A stretch of DNA of 64,000 bases from SZUA-365 sp034002405. Its GTDB lineage: Bacteria > Bacteroidota > Ignavibacteria > SZUA-365. This document shows, one piece after another, positions 45,709 to 55,477 of the stretch. Position numbers and translations under genes: made by a program. The stretch spans positions 10,387 to 74,386 of the forward strand of contig JAVFAS010000008.1 in NCBI GenBank assembly GCA_034002405.1, read 5' to 3'. Position 1 is the first letter of the stretch. Each line of letters begins with the position of its first letter. Below the pieces are notes generated by a model. That model ran no database searches, was not told the origin of the DNA, and worked only from the letters and a program-made list of their open reading frames with translations.

Positions 45709-48564
45709 ATGAGATTATTGTCTCGCATGGGATTGCTCATGCTGCTGCTGTTCGCGGCGCCCGTGCTGCTTATGGCCCAGGAAAAGGAAATCACTGCCGC
45801 GTCGCTCGGCCTTGGCAGCGAGCTGCCGCTCAACCCGCAGGTGCGCAAAGGCACGTTCAAGAACGGGATGACCTATTACATCATGCACAACACGCGGCCG
45901 GAGAACCGTGCGGCCTTGCGGCTCGCGGTCAATGCCGGTTCGATCCTGGAGACCGACGAGCAGCAGGGACTCGCGCATTTCGTCGAGCACATGTGCTTCA
46001 ACGGGACGAAGAATTTCAAGAAGAACGAACTCGTGCAGTATCTCGAGTCGATCGGGATGCGTTTTGGCGGTGACATCAACGCCTACACGAGCTTCGACGA
46101 GACCGTCTACATGCTCGAGTTGCCGTTGGACGATGAGGAGAAAGTGACCAAGGGTTTGCAAGTGCTGGTCGATTGGGCGAGTGCCGTCAGTTTCGACGGG
46201 GAGGAAATCGACAAGGAGCGCGGCGTGATCATCGAGGAATGGCGCTCCCGCAATGGTGCCAGCGCGCGCATCCGTGACAAGCAGTTCCCGATCCTTCTCA
46301 AGGGGTCGCTCTATGCCGACCGTCTTCCGATCGGGAAAGTGGAAATCCTGCGAAGTTTCAAGCACGAGACAATACGGGAGTTTTACCGGACCTGGTATCG
46401 TCCCGACCTGATGGCGATTATCGCCGTGGGCGACTTTGATGTCGACGAGATGGAAGGAAAGCTCCGCGACATGTTCGGCGGCATCCCGGCGCGCGAGAAT
46501 CCCGCACCGCGGCAGACGTTCGAGGTACCCGATCACGATGAATTACTGTTCGCCATCGCGACCGACAAGGAAGCGACCGGGACGTCGCTCTCGCTGATAC
46601 ACAAGATGAATCCGACCGTCGATCGCAAGGTGTCGGATTATCGCAAGTCGATGGCCGAACAGCTGTACAGCCAGATGCTCAACGAGCGGTACAGCGAACT
46701 GGTGCAGCGTTCGAAGACGCCGCCCTTCATTGGCGCGGGCTCGGGAAAGGGCGGGTTCGTCCGTACGAAGGATATGTACGCGCTGCGCATGTCGGTGAAG
46801 GATGATGGCGTGCTCGCGGGATTCGAGGCGCTGCTCGTCGAGGCCAAGCGTGTCAAGGATCATGGATTCACCGCTTCCGAATTGGAGCGGGCGAAGACGA
46901 ATCTGCTTCGTCATTTCGAGCAGTCGTACAACGAACGCGAGAAGACCTCATCCGATTCCCACGCCTCGGAATTCGTTCGCAATTTCCTCCACGAGGAGCC
47001 GATTCCGGGCATTGAAATCGAGTACGAACTCTACAAGAAATATCTCCAGACGATCTCCGTGCGCGAGGTCAACAAGCTCACCGCCGATTTCATGCCGGAG
47101 CGGAACCGTGTCGTGTCGCTCAGCATGCCGGAGAAGGATGGCGTGCCGGTGCCGACCGAGGCGCAGTTGCGCGCGGTGATGGAGAAGGTCGACGCGATGA
47201 CGCTCGAACCGTATGTGGATGAAGTCGCCAACAAGCCGCTTGCCGAGGTCCCCGCCTCCACGGTGCGCGTGGTCGACGAGAAGACGCTCGATGATATTGG
47301 AGTAACGGAGTGGAAACTCAGTAATGGCATCCGTGTGCTGGTCAAGACCACCGATTTCAAGGATGACGAAGTGCGGTTCGCGGCGGTGAGTCCGGGCGGA
47401 AACGGTGGGGTCGGTGACCGTGACATCCCGTCGGGCACGCTGGCCACGACCGTGGTGAATCTCGGCGGTCTTGGAGAATTCGACGCCGTGACGCTGCGGA
47501 AACTGCTCGCGGGCAAGGTTGTCGGCGTCAGTCCCTTCATCAGTGGAACGCATGAAGGATTCAGCGGCAGCGCCGCACCGAAGGATCTCGAGACCGCCCT
47601 GCAGATGCTGTATCTGTCAGTCACCGCGCCGCGTAAGGACACCACGGCGTTCGAGTCATTCAAGACCCGCATGGCCGCCCAGTTCGAGAATTTCGGCAAC
47701 ATGCCCGAGCGCGTGTTCTCCGATACCCTGCAGGTGACGCTGGCCAACTACCATCCGCGCGTGCGTCCCATCACCAAGCAATGGCTCGAAGAAGTCGATC
47801 TCGAGAAGTCCTTCGACATCTATCAAGACCGCTTCCGTGATGCGGGAGATTTCACGTTCCTCTTCGTGGGCAACATCACCGCCGCGGAATTGCGTCCGTT
47901 GGCCGAGAAATATCTCGGTGCGTTGCCTGTCACGGGCCGCACGGAAACCTGGAAGGATCCGGGTGTGCGTCCCCCGACCGGCGTGATCAAGAAAGAGGTG
48001 TTCAAGGGCATCGACGAGAAATCCATGGTGGCCGTGGTGTTCACGGGTCCGTTCGAGTGGACGTACGAGAACCGCTATCTGATTTCCTCGCTGGAGGAAT
48101 TGTTGACCATCAAGCTGCGCGAGTCGATCCGTGAGGACGCCGGCGGTACCTACGGCGTCGGCGTGAACATCAGTGTCGATCGCTATCCCGTCGAGGATTA
48201 TTCGCTCAGCGTCGGGTTCGGGACGGATCCCTCCCGCGTCGACGAGTTGCTCGGCACGCTGTTTACGGTGCTGAAGGACACGAAGGACAACCTCACCACC
48301 GAGGAGAACCTGCAGAAGATCCAGGAAATCCAACGCCGTGAACGCGAGAAAAATCTGAAGGAAAACGGGTTCTGGCTTGGACGCCTGCAGTCGTCGTTGA
48401 CCCATGGCGATCCGCTCAACGAGTGGCTCGCCTTTGAGACGCATATCTCCGGGCTTACACGCGAAGCGCTGCGCGACGCCGCACGGAAATACATCAACCT
48501 CGACAATTACGTGCAGGTCGTGCTGTACCCCGAGAAAAAAACGGAGTCCAGCGAAGCCAAGTAA
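45709..48564 (+). CDS. M16 family zinc peptidase (two-half pitrilysin)
   Basis: 951 residues. Signal peptide (SRMGLLMLLLFAAPVLLMAQ), then the inverted zinc motif HFVEH (H90, E93, H94) in GLAHFVEHMCFNGT and the distant Glu in KERGVIIEEWRSR. The second half repeats the fold without the catalytic motif, as usual for full-length M16A peptidases. The R/Y pair region TYGVGVNISVDRYPVEDY is recognisable. Degrades peptides in the periplasm or after secretion. GGAG is 7 bp before the ATG. Confidence 0.95.
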   Translation: MRLLSRMGLLMLLLFAAPVLLMAQEKEITAASLGLGSELPLNPQVRKGTFKNGMTYYIMHNTRPENRAALRLAVNAGSILETDEQQGLAHFVEHMCFNGTKNFKKNELVQYLESIGMRFGGDINAYTSFDETVYMLELPLDDEEKVTKGLQVLVDWASAVSFDGEEIDKERGVIIEEWRSRNGASARIRDKQFPILLKGSLYADRLPIGKVEILRSFKHETIREFYRTWYRPDLMAIIAVGDFDVDEMEGKLRDMFGGIPARENPAPRQTFEVPDHDELLFAIATDKEATGTSLSLIHKMNPTVDRKVSDYRKSMAEQLYSQMLNERYSELVQRSKTPPFIGAGSGKGGFVRTKDMYALRMSVKDDGVLAGFEALLVEAKRVKDHGFTASELERAKTNLLRHFEQSYNEREKTSSDSHASEFVRNFLHEEPIPGIEIEYELYKKYLQTISVREVNKLTADFMPERNRVVSLSMPEKDGVPVPTEAQLRAVMEKVDAMTLEPYVDEVANKPLAEVPASTVRVVDEKTLDDIGVTEWKLSNGIRVLVKTTDFKDDEVRFAAVSPGGNGGVGDRDIPSGTLATTVVNLGGLGEFDAVTLRKLLAGKVVGVSPFISGTHEGFSGSAAPKDLETALQMLYLSVTAPRKDTTAFESFKTRMAAQFENFGNMPERVFSDTLQVTLANYHPRVRPITKQWLEEVDLEKSFDIYQDRFRDAGDFTFLFVGNITAAELRPLAEKYLGALPVTGRTETWKDPGVRPPTGVIKKEVFKGIDEKSMVAVVFTGPFEWTYENRYLISSLEELLTIKLRESIREDAGGTYGVGVNISVDRYPVEDYSLSVGFGTDPSRVDELLGTLFTVLKDTKDNLTTEENLQKIQEIQRREREKNLKENGFWLGRLQSSLTHGDPLNEWLAFETHISGLTREALRDAARKYINLDNYVQVVLYPEKKTESSEAK

Positions 48565-48572
48565 GCGAAAAC

Positions 48573-48694
48573 AAAGAACGCGGAGAGACGCGGATGCCGC
48601 GGATCCACGCGGATGCCGCGGATCCACGCGGATGGCCCTCATGATGAATGCCGTCCGTGTCCATCCGCCGCATCCGCGGACATCCGCGTTCTTT
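48573..48694. repeat. Long imperfect inverted repeat with internal 19-bp tandem unit
   Basis: Arms aaagaacgcgg (48573-48583) and ccgcgttcttt (48684-48694) are perfectly complementary and the pairing continues with few mismatches inward. Inside, acgcggatgccgcggatcc is tandemly repeated. It can form one large hairpin in the 197-bp spacer after the M16 gene. It could act as a terminator or belong to a dispersed intergenic repeat family. Confidence 0.8.
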
Positions 48695-48761
48695 CTTTTT
48701 TGTGTCCCGACTCGTACTTTCCGGCTTTCACACCGTGTGTATCATCACGCCGGGACGCACC

Positions 48762-49298
48762 ATGACTCCTGCCACCGCGCGCAAACCTGCCCAGGTCATC
48801 CTTTCCCACATACCGTCGCCGGTGGGGAACTTGCATATCGCCACCTGTGAGGGCGCCGTGTGTTTTCTCGGCTTCGAGCACAAGGGATATCGCGAGGAAT
48901 TGTATGCCTGGCTCGCGCGCTATCTCCCGTCGTTCGAGGTCAAGACCGAGCATGGGGAGCATGCGTCGGTCCGTGCCGAGTTGCAACGGTATTTCGACGG
49001 GAGGCTGCGAAAATTCCGTGTGAAGACGCATCTGTACGGGACGGATTTCCAATTGCAGGTATGGACGGCGCTTCGCACGATCCCGTTTGGCGCGACGGTC
49101 TCATACCGCGCGATCGCCGAAGCCATCGGCAATCCCGACGCATCCCGCGCGGTGGGAGGGGCAGTGGGGAAGAACCCGATCGCCATCATCATCCCGTGCC
49201 ACCGGGTCATCGGCGAGGACGGTTCCCTGACCGGCTTTGCCGGCGGCATCGACCGGAAGAAAAAACTCCTCCAATTGGAAGGCGCCCTTCTCGTGTAA
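48762..49298 (+). CDS. ogt: Methylated-DNA-protein-cysteine methyltransferase
   Basis: 178 residues from the ATG at 48762. The active-site PCHRV contains the acceptor C146; helix-turn-helix region VWTALRTIPFGATVSYRAIA and the G-rich GFAGGIDRKKKLLQLE end are typical. Transfers the alkyl group from O6-alkylguanine to itself in a suicide reaction. Its Ogt-type length (no Ada domain) supports the symbol. Confidence 0.93.
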   Translation: MTPATARKPAQVILSHIPSPVGNLHIATCEGAVCFLGFEHKGYREELYAWLARYLPSFEVKTEHGEHASVRAELQRYFDGRLRKFRVKTHLYGTDFQLQVWTALRTIPFGATVSYRAIAEAIGNPDASRAVGGAVGKNPIAIIIPCHRVIGEDGSLTGFAGGIDRKKKLLQLEGALLV

Positions 49299-49326
49299 GC
49301 GCGGAACACGGAAGGGATGAGGTGTG

Positions 49327-49740
49327 TCATTCCATCCGCCCGCGGTTGCGCTTGATTTCGCCGCGGTGTCGCTTGCGCTCGAGACGGCGAAGCTTCGAGG
49401 CGTGGGTGGGACGGGTCCGCTTGCGGGGTTTCGGCGGGGTTGCCGCGCGCTGGATGAGTTTGACGAGCCGGTCACGTGCATCCTGCCTGTTGCGCTCCTG
49501 CGTGCGGTAGCGGCGCGCCTCGATGATCAAGATTCCGTCATCCGTGATGCGCGCGGCCGCGAGCCGCAAGAGGCGCGCGCGCACCGGCTCGGGCAGGGAA
49601 GGGGAGCCCGCCACATCGAAGCGCAGCTGCACCGCCGTTGCGACCTTGTTGACATGTTGTCCGCCGGGACCCGAGGCGCGCACGAATCGCTCCTCGATTT
49701 CATGCGCCGGAATTTTGATTTCCCGATCAACAATGATCAT
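49327..49740 (-). CDS. arfB: Peptidyl-tRNA hydrolase ArfB (ribosome rescue factor)
   Basis: 137 residues. The catalytic GGQ motif (G26-Q28) sits in RASGPGGQHVNKV, and the C-terminus is a strongly basic tail (KPRKRTRPTHASKLRRLERK), which in ArfB enters the empty mRNA channel of stalled ribosomes. It is too short and lacks the domains of a release factor. Its ATG overlaps the end of the MaoC-like gene by 4 bp. Confidence 0.93.
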   Translation of the reverse strand: MIIVDREIKIPAHEIEERFVRASGPGGQHVNKVATAVQLRFDVAGSPSLPEPVRARLLRLAAARITDDGILIIEARRYRTQERNRQDARDRLVKLIQRAATPPKPRKRTRPTHASKLRRLERKRHRGEIKRNRGRME

Positions 49741-50189
49741 GTCTCCTTGCTCCCCGGATCCGTGCGACGGAACAGGTACGTTCCTTCCGTTTCAAGGACA
49801 AGCGCGGCATCCTGGTTCCGCACATGAAACGCGAGGACGACCAGGCCGCGTGCCGGATCGCTGGTGGGTCGTGTTTTCAGCACCGTGATCTCCGCGCGGA
49901 GCGCGTCCCCAGGGTGCACGGCCTTGCGGAAATGCATGCGGTTGAATTGAAGTCCGGCGATGACGTGGTCGAACAGACCGATCGCCCGTCCGCGTCCCAA
50001 CGCGACCGCGAGAATCATCGGCCCGGTCACCAGTCGCCGGGCGTGCCCCATGCGCCGCGCACTGCTGTCGTCGAGAAACATCGGAAGGTCGAGTCCAACC
50101 AGTTCGAGAAATGCATCAAGCTCGTGCTCGCTGATCGTGCGCGCGGGTGTACCGATGGTGTCGCCGGTGCGGAATTCCTCGAAATACAT
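49737..50189 (-). CDS. MaoC-like hot-dog dehydratase
   Basis: 150 residues from the ATG at 50189; upstream extension of the frame would overlap the permease gene. Hot-dog features: the YFEEFRTGDTI opening, TISEHELDAFLELVG, the GPMILAVALGRG helix and the HFRKAVHPGDALRAEITVL strand. Likely an enoyl-CoA hydratase/dehydratase; the substrate is not visible. Lies between permease and arfB in one minus-strand run. Confidence 0.82.
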   Translation of the reverse strand: MYFEEFRTGDTIGTPARTISEHELDAFLELVGLDLPMFLDDSSARRMGHARRLVTGPMILAVALGRGRAIGLFDHVIAGLQFNRMHFRKAVHPGDALRAEITVLKTRPTSDPARGLVVLAFHVRNQDAALVLETEGTYLFRRTDPGSKET

Positions 50190-50208
50190 ATTCGATATCA
50201 GGAGTTTG

Positions 50209-51777
50209 TTATCGGTTGATGGATGCGCCGTGGCCCCATTTCCGCCAGGCATAATACACCGGCACACCGAGCAACACGATCACCATGCCGGGCCAGGTGA
50301 ATTCGGGTTTGTGGAACAGCAGCAGTGCCATGATGGCGACGGCCGTGACAATATACAACGCCGGGAGAACGGGATACCCGAAGGCGCGGGAGGGGCGTTC
50401 CTCGTCGGGACGTTTCGCACGCAGGCGGAAAATGCCCGCGATGCTGAGAACGTAGAAGATGAGCACGGCGCTGACCACGTAATCCAGCAGTTCGCCATAG
50501 GAGCCCGAGAGGCAGAGCACCACCGACCATGCCGCCTGCATGATCAGCGCCCAGGCGGGAACGCCGTTGGTGTTCAGTGTCCCGGCGTTCGCGAAAAAGA
50601 GTCCGTCCCGCGCCATCGCGTAATACACCCGCGCACCGGCGAGGATCATGCCATTGTTGCAGCCGAAGGTGGAGATCATGATCATTCCTGCCATCAGCAG
50701 TTCCCCCGGCGCGCCGAACATCGCCGACATCATCGCCGTGCTGACCCGGTCCGCGGTGGCGAATTGCATGCCCCGGCCGACGGCATCCGCGGCCTCCGGG
50801 CTTCCCCCGATCGGGAGCACGAGGAGATACGCCACATTGACCGCGACATAGAGCAGGGCGACGATCACCGTACCGACCGCGAGACTCCGGGGAATGGTGC
50901 GGCGCGGATGGATGACTTCACCCGCGGTGAAGGTGATGTTGTTCCAGGCGTCGAGTGAGAAGATCGTTCCCACCATCGCCACGCCGACCGCGGCGGGAAT
51001 CATGAATCCTGACAGGGACTCCACCGACGCGATCGAGCCGTCGGCCATGTGTGTCCAGGCGGAGTCCCACATCCTGCCGAAATTCGCCGCGGCGACCTCG
51101 GCGTTGTAGCCGACGCTCACGCCGAGGACGATGAGAAGCAGCAGGGCGGCGATTTTCACGAAGGTGAAAATATCCTGCACGATTTTTCCCTCACGCACGC
51201 CCCGGATGTTGATCGCGGTCAGCAGCAGGACACTCGCGACCGCGACAAGCTGCGCGGCGGTGATGTCACGTCCGAAAACGGAAGAAAGGATATTGTTTTC
51301 TCCGAGCGCAGGGAAGAAGACAGCCGTGAATTTCGCGAAGGCCACGGCGATGGCGGCGATGCTGCCGGATTGGATGACGAGAAAGAGCGTCCATCCGAAG
51401 AGAAATCCCACGAGCGGATTCCACGCTTCGCGGAGGTACACATATTGCCCCCCGGCCTGTGGCATCATGCCCGCGAGTTCGCCGTAGCTGAGCGCGGCGA
51501 TCATGGTGAAGACGCCGGTGACGATCCACGTCACGAGCAGCAGTCCGGGCGAACCGACCGTGCGCGCGACGTCCGCGCTCACGATGAAAATTCCGGAGCC
51601 CACCAACGAGCCGATCACGATCATGGTGGAGGAGAGCAGGCCCAGTTCCTTGCGGAACTCACGCGATTCGGTCTGGCTGCGGCGATGCGGCAATGGGGTC
51701 CCGTCCGTGCGATGAGAGAGAAGGGAGAAAGGGGAAATTATACTTCCGCGGGGTCGCGTCCAAGCCATGCCCGCCAT
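50209..51777 (-). CDS. Amino acid permease (APC superfamily)
   Basis: About 522 residues from the ATG at 51777; the start is uncertain, and a TTG nearer the conserved region (PLPHRRSQ) is an alternative because no ribosome binding site is convincing. The first helix carries the APC signature (STMIVIGSLVGSGIFIVSAD) and SYGELAGMMPQAGGQYVYLREAW follows. About twelve membrane segments. The NNITFTAGEVIHPRRTIPRS motif is typical of the amino acid-polyamine-organocation family. Substrate not determinable. Confidence 0.9.
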   Translation of the reverse strand: MAGMAWTRPRGSIISPFSLLSHRTDGTPLPHRRSQTESREFRKELGLLSSTMIVIGSLVGSGIFIVSADVARTVGSPGLLLVTWIVTGVFTMIAALSYGELAGMMPQAGGQYVYLREAWNPLVGFLFGWTLFLVIQSGSIAAIAVAFAKFTAVFFPALGENNILSSVFGRDITAAQLVAVASVLLLTAINIRGVREGKIVQDIFTFVKIAALLLLIVLGVSVGYNAEVAAANFGRMWDSAWTHMADGSIASVESLSGFMIPAAVGVAMVGTIFSLDAWNNITFTAGEVIHPRRTIPRSLAVGTVIVALLYVAVNVAYLLVLPIGGSPEAADAVGRGMQFATADRVSTAMMSAMFGAPGELLMAGMIMISTFGCNNGMILAGARVYYAMARDGLFFANAGTLNTNGVPAWALIMQAAWSVVLCLSGSYGELLDYVVSAVLIFYVLSIAGIFRLRAKRPDEERPSRAFGYPVLPALYIVTAVAIMALLLFHKPEFTWPGMVIVLLGVPVYYAWRKWGHGASINR

Positions 51778-51891
51778 CAAGGTATGAATAGTCTTCTGGG
51801 AGGAGGGGCGGCGGAACATTACGAGAATTTCACGGCGTGTCTCGAGAAATCTGGTGGAAGTGGGAGGTGCATGTTGATTTCGTGAAAATCA

Positions 51892-51921
51892 TTCAATATA
51901 TTCGGAGAATAAGAGTATACT
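51892..51921 (+). promoter_or_regulatory. Possible promoter of the TPR-CHAT gene
   Basis: TTCAAT (51892-51897) and TATACT (51916-51921) are 18 bp apart inside an A+T-rich island, 22 bp ahead of the ATG at 51943. Weak -35 match; assignment is inference. Confidence 0.35.
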
Positions 51922-51942
51922 ATCCTGTAATGCGGGCCATTC

Positions 51943-54900
51943 ATGGGATCCTGGTATTCGCGGGTCTTGAGGATCGGCGGCCATGTTGCCGTCCTGTATC
52001 TTTTCTCGCTCGGTGCGATCGCGCCGACGGTTGGCATGGCGCAGGACATGGAGATCGGAGCACCGTGTCCTCCGCGGCAGCTTCGATTCTTCACTGATCC
52101 CGAGGATTCCCTCCGCGCCGAGCGCATGATGGATCGTGTCGTGGTTCTCGCGGCGCGGGCGCGGCAGAACGATGATCCCCATTCTCTCACGGAAGCGCTG
52201 CACGCGGCGGATTCATTGCGTGAATACATCGGCACCCTGTTCGGTGACACGCCACATCCGGTCGGTGTGCGCGCGTTGCACGCCGTGCTCGCCTTGCAGC
52301 CGCCGGGCGAACCCGAGAAACCTATCCCGCACGAGCGTGCACTCCGTGAATACCTCACACGGTTGTATCCTTGCGACACGCGCCTCGGCAATGAGATCGG
52401 CGCGACGCTCACCCTGCATCTGGTGGGGATGCGGGAATTCACCGAAGCGCGCGAGATTGGAGAGGACAATCTCCAGCGGTTGCGAGGCATGCAGGATATC
52501 GACAGCACGACGATCCTCCTCCAGGAGCGGGTTCTCGGACTCGCCTGTCAGGGATTGATCGCGCATGACGCGGCACTCGTGCATTTTCAGGCGGCGATCG
52601 CGATCGCGGAGGCGTGCGGTGACAGCGTCGAACTCGCTTCGATCCTCGAGCAGATGGGGAGTTCCTCCATGGCACTCGGCCGTTTCGATGAAGCGGAGGA
52701 AACGCTCCAGCGACGGTTGCGTCTGACACGCACGATGTGCCACCCCGCATCCGAGTCGGTGGTCTCCGCGATGAACGGACTCGTCGACTTCTATCAGCTC
52801 ACGTCACAGCGCGGCAAGGCCGAACGTCTGGCGCGCGAGGCGATCGCTCAGGTGAACGCTCCGGCTCGGCCCGCATCGAGCACGGGGCGGACATTCCGTC
52901 CCGACGAAGGGGTGACGCCCTCGACCGAGCATGCGCTGTGGATCAACTGCGCGATGATTCTCATGGAGAACCGGCGCGACGAGGAGGCGATGCAGTGCAT
53001 CGAGCGCTCGCGTGCGGCGGCGGGGAGGATTCCGTCCGAAACGAACCGGCATTTGACCATTTGCCTGAGCTTCGTGACGCTGGGGAAATGGGAACAGAAT
53101 CTGGCGCGGTTTGATCGAGCCCGGGAGTATTACCAGCGCGCGATGGTACAGATCGATTCCGTGTCCGATCCGGATATCGTCCGGGCGTATCGCGCCCCGA
53201 TCCAAGTCTTCGAGGCAACTCTGTTGATCGATAGCGAAGCATCCAATGCCGAAGCGGATTCGCTGCTGACGCTTGCCATGCCGGTGCTCGAGGAATATTA
53301 CGGGTCGGATGCGATGCAATTGCTCATGCCGCTGGCGTCGTGGGCGCGTGCGTGCGTGCGCACCGGAGACACGAGGCGTGCGATGGCGCTGATCGCACGG
53401 GCGGCGGGAATCGCGCGCGCGAATCTTCCCGAGAACCATTTCCTGCGCGGGAGAATCCAGGTCATCGAAGCGGAATGCGCCCTGGCGGCAGGGGAGAACG
53501 AGCGCGCGGTCACGGTCGGGAGGGACGCCGTGCGAATTCTGGAACCGCTCTACGATGCGCGGCATCATATCCTGCTCGATGCGCTGCACATGCAGGCCCG
53601 GTGTCTCGCGACACAGCCGGACACCCGGGAAACGGCAGCCGCGATGCGGAGCCTGATGGACGCCACCGTGGCGCGTGTGCGTGATGCCTTCGCATTCGAA
53701 GGTGAGGAACAGCAGGTGCGTGTGCACCACACGCTGGGCATGCGGCATCTGGGCACCATCGCCCGATGGGCGCGTCGGGATGACAGCGGACCCGACGCTC
53801 CGGAAATCCTGATGAACGCCATGCTGGCATTGAAGGGTGCCGTTCTTTCCGAAAATATCCGTCTCGGGAGAATACTGCGCTTGCGCGGGAACGAGCAGCA
53901 CATCCTTGACACCTTACAGGTACTGCGTGCACAATCCGCCGCGATGGCGACGCGGGATACGCACGCACAATCGATCGACGCCACGACGCGGCATCGGGAG
54001 CGGATTCGTGCGGTCATCGATTCGCTGGATGGGCAACTTCGGCGCGTGCACGCGGACTATCGGAATCGCCGGGAGGCGGAAGACGTGGATTGGAGACGCC
54101 TGCAGCGCAGTCTCGCATCCGACGAGGCAATTGTGGATTACCTGGTGGTTGACGACCCGCGGGGAAGCACGGAGCGCGTCGATGCATCCGCGCGCCGTGT
54201 TCTCGCGGTGGTGCTGCGCGCGTCCGGTCGCCCGGTGGTCGTGGATCTCTGCGAGGAATCAGCCGTCGAGAAGGCGGCGCGCGCGGGAACGTCCGCACAC
54301 ATGGTTCCACTTCTCCCGCATACCGATCGCATGCGGGATCTGCACCGGCTCGTCTTCGCTCCACTCGTGGCGCATCTCGCGGGAGCGATGACGGTGACGA
54401 TCATCCCCGACGGCATCCTGCACCGTATGCCCTTCGCATCGCTGGTTGCGGAAGAAACGGAGGGACATATCCGTTATCTTGATGAGCACTATGTGTTGCA
54501 GCAGCATGCCAGCGGCCGGGACGTCCTTGCATCACGACAACGTCTGACCACCGTGGATACGCATGGGGAGGACCGCTTCATCCTGATCGGAAATCCCGCG
54601 TTCGCGGGGAGCGTCACGGGTGCCGCGTCATTCTCCATGCGTGGATGGAAGGATCTCCCGGGAACCGCGAAGGAACTCGACGTCCTCCACGCCGTCTGTG
54701 CGGAAGCGGGCATTTCCACGATTCGCCTGGATCGCACCGAGGCAAGTGAGCAAGCGATCAAGGCGCTCTCGGGCCATGCACCCCGGGTGTTGCATCTCGC
54801 CACACACGGCTATTTCTATCCCGTGGTGTCCCCGTTTTCACCGCGCCGTCGAAACCGGGACATCGCGGAGCAGTCGGCTGTTCCCGATCATGGAGATGAA

Positions 54901-55386
54901 GCGTCCCCCGCATCCCGCCCGATCACACGACGCGGAGCGCGCGGCCGCGCGAGTATTGCTTCATCGGGGCATCCGCTTCTGCGGTCGGGATTGATTCTCG
55001 CCGGCGCGAACGCCGTATGGAAGGGCACACCGATCGATAATTCCGCCGATGACGGGGTCCTCACCGCGATGGAAGTGAGTCAGCTTGATCTGACCGGCAC
55101 CGAACTGGTGGTCCTCAGCGCCTGCGAAACGGCGCTGGGTGATATCCACACCGGCGAAGGCGTCTTCGGACTGCAACGGGCATTTCTCTCCGCGGGAGTC
55201 TCGACTCTCATGATGAGCCTCTGGAAAATCGACGACGTGGCCACGGCGGAATTCATGGTGGAATTCTACCGGTCCTGGCTTGCCGGCGCTTCGAAACGCG
55301 ATGCACTGCGCGCAGCACGGCAGCGCATGCGCGCGCGGCATCCGGACCCGGAAATCTGGGCGGCGTTCGTGTTGGTGGGGGAGTGA
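51943..55386 (+). CDS. Exported TPR-CHAT caspase-like protein
   Basis: 1147 residues. Signal peptide (GGHVAVLYLFSLGAIAPTVGMAQ), then about 600 residues of TPR-like helical repeats (ASILEQMGSSSMALGRFDEA, ARFDRAREYYQRAMVQIDSV), then a C-terminal CHAT domain. The CHAT His is in RVLHLATHGYFYPV and the Cys in LVVLSACETALGD, so both caspase-type catalytic residues are present; the GVFGLQRAFLSAGVSTLMMSL and WAAFVLVGE signatures complete it. A signal peptide puts it in the periplasm or outside, unlike the cytosolic CHAT proteases of defence systems. No partner gene is adjacent; a strong terminator follows. Confidence 0.9.
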   Translation: MGSWYSRVLRIGGHVAVLYLFSLGAIAPTVGMAQDMEIGAPCPPRQLRFFTDPEDSLRAERMMDRVVVLAARARQNDDPHSLTEALHAADSLREYIGTLFGDTPHPVGVRALHAVLALQPPGEPEKPIPHERALREYLTRLYPCDTRLGNEIGATLTLHLVGMREFTEAREIGEDNLQRLRGMQDIDSTTILLQERVLGLACQGLIAHDAALVHFQAAIAIAEACGDSVELASILEQMGSSSMALGRFDEAEETLQRRLRLTRTMCHPASESVVSAMNGLVDFYQLTSQRGKAERLAREAIAQVNAPARPASSTGRTFRPDEGVTPSTEHALWINCAMILMENRRDEEAMQCIERSRAAAGRIPSETNRHLTICLSFVTLGKWEQNLARFDRAREYYQRAMVQIDSVSDPDIVRAYRAPIQVFEATLLIDSEASNAEADSLLTLAMPVLEEYYGSDAMQLLMPLASWARACVRTGDTRRAMALIARAAGIARANLPENHFLRGRIQVIEAECALAAGENERAVTVGRDAVRILEPLYDARHHILLDALHMQARCLATQPDTRETAAAMRSLMDATVARVRDAFAFEGEEQQVRVHHTLGMRHLGTIARWARRDDSGPDAPEILMNAMLALKGAVLSENIRLGRILRLRGNEQHILDTLQVLRAQSAAMATRDTHAQSIDATTRHRERIRAVIDSLDGQLRRVHADYRNRREAEDVDWRRLQRSLASDEAIVDYLVVDDPRGSTERVDASARRVLAVVLRASGRPVVVDLCEESAVEKAARAGTSAHMVPLLPHTDRMRDLHRLVFAPLVAHLAGAMTVTIIPDGILHRMPFASLVAEETEGHIRYLDEHYVLQQHASGRDVLASRQRLTTVDTHGEDRFILIGNPAFAGSVTGAASFSMRGWKDLPGTAKELDVLHAVCAEAGISTIRLDRTEASEQAIKALSGHAPRVLHLATHGYFYPVVSPFSPRRRNRDIAEQSAVPDHGDEASPASRPITRRGARGRASIASSGHPLLRSGLILAGANAVWKGTPIDNSADDGVLTAMEVSQLDLTGTELVVLSACETALGDIHTGEGVFGLQRAFLSAGVSTLMMSLWKIDDVATAEFMVEFYRSWLAGASKRDALRAARQRMRARHPDPEIWAAFVLVGE

Positions 55387-55404
55387 TGGTCCCGATGCGG
55401 CAGA

Positions 55405-55437
55405 AACAAAAGGCGGGGGAGTACCCCGCCTTTTGTT
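55405..55437. terminator. Strong bidirectional terminator after the CHAT gene
   Basis: 14-bp perfect stem aacaaaaggcgggg (55405-55418) / ccccgccttttgtt (55424-55437), loop of 5, with a T-rich right edge and A-rich left edge. It serves the CHAT gene and the convergent lipoprotein gene. Confidence 0.88.
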
Positions 55438-55477
55438 GTCGATTTCCGCGAATATTCAGATGGGGAGCCGTGCTGAC

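Noticed and set aside
51943..55386. Defence island with TPR-CHAT (Craspase-type) system
   Set aside because: No gRAMP/Cas7-11, CRISPR or other defence gene nearby, and the protein has a signal peptide.
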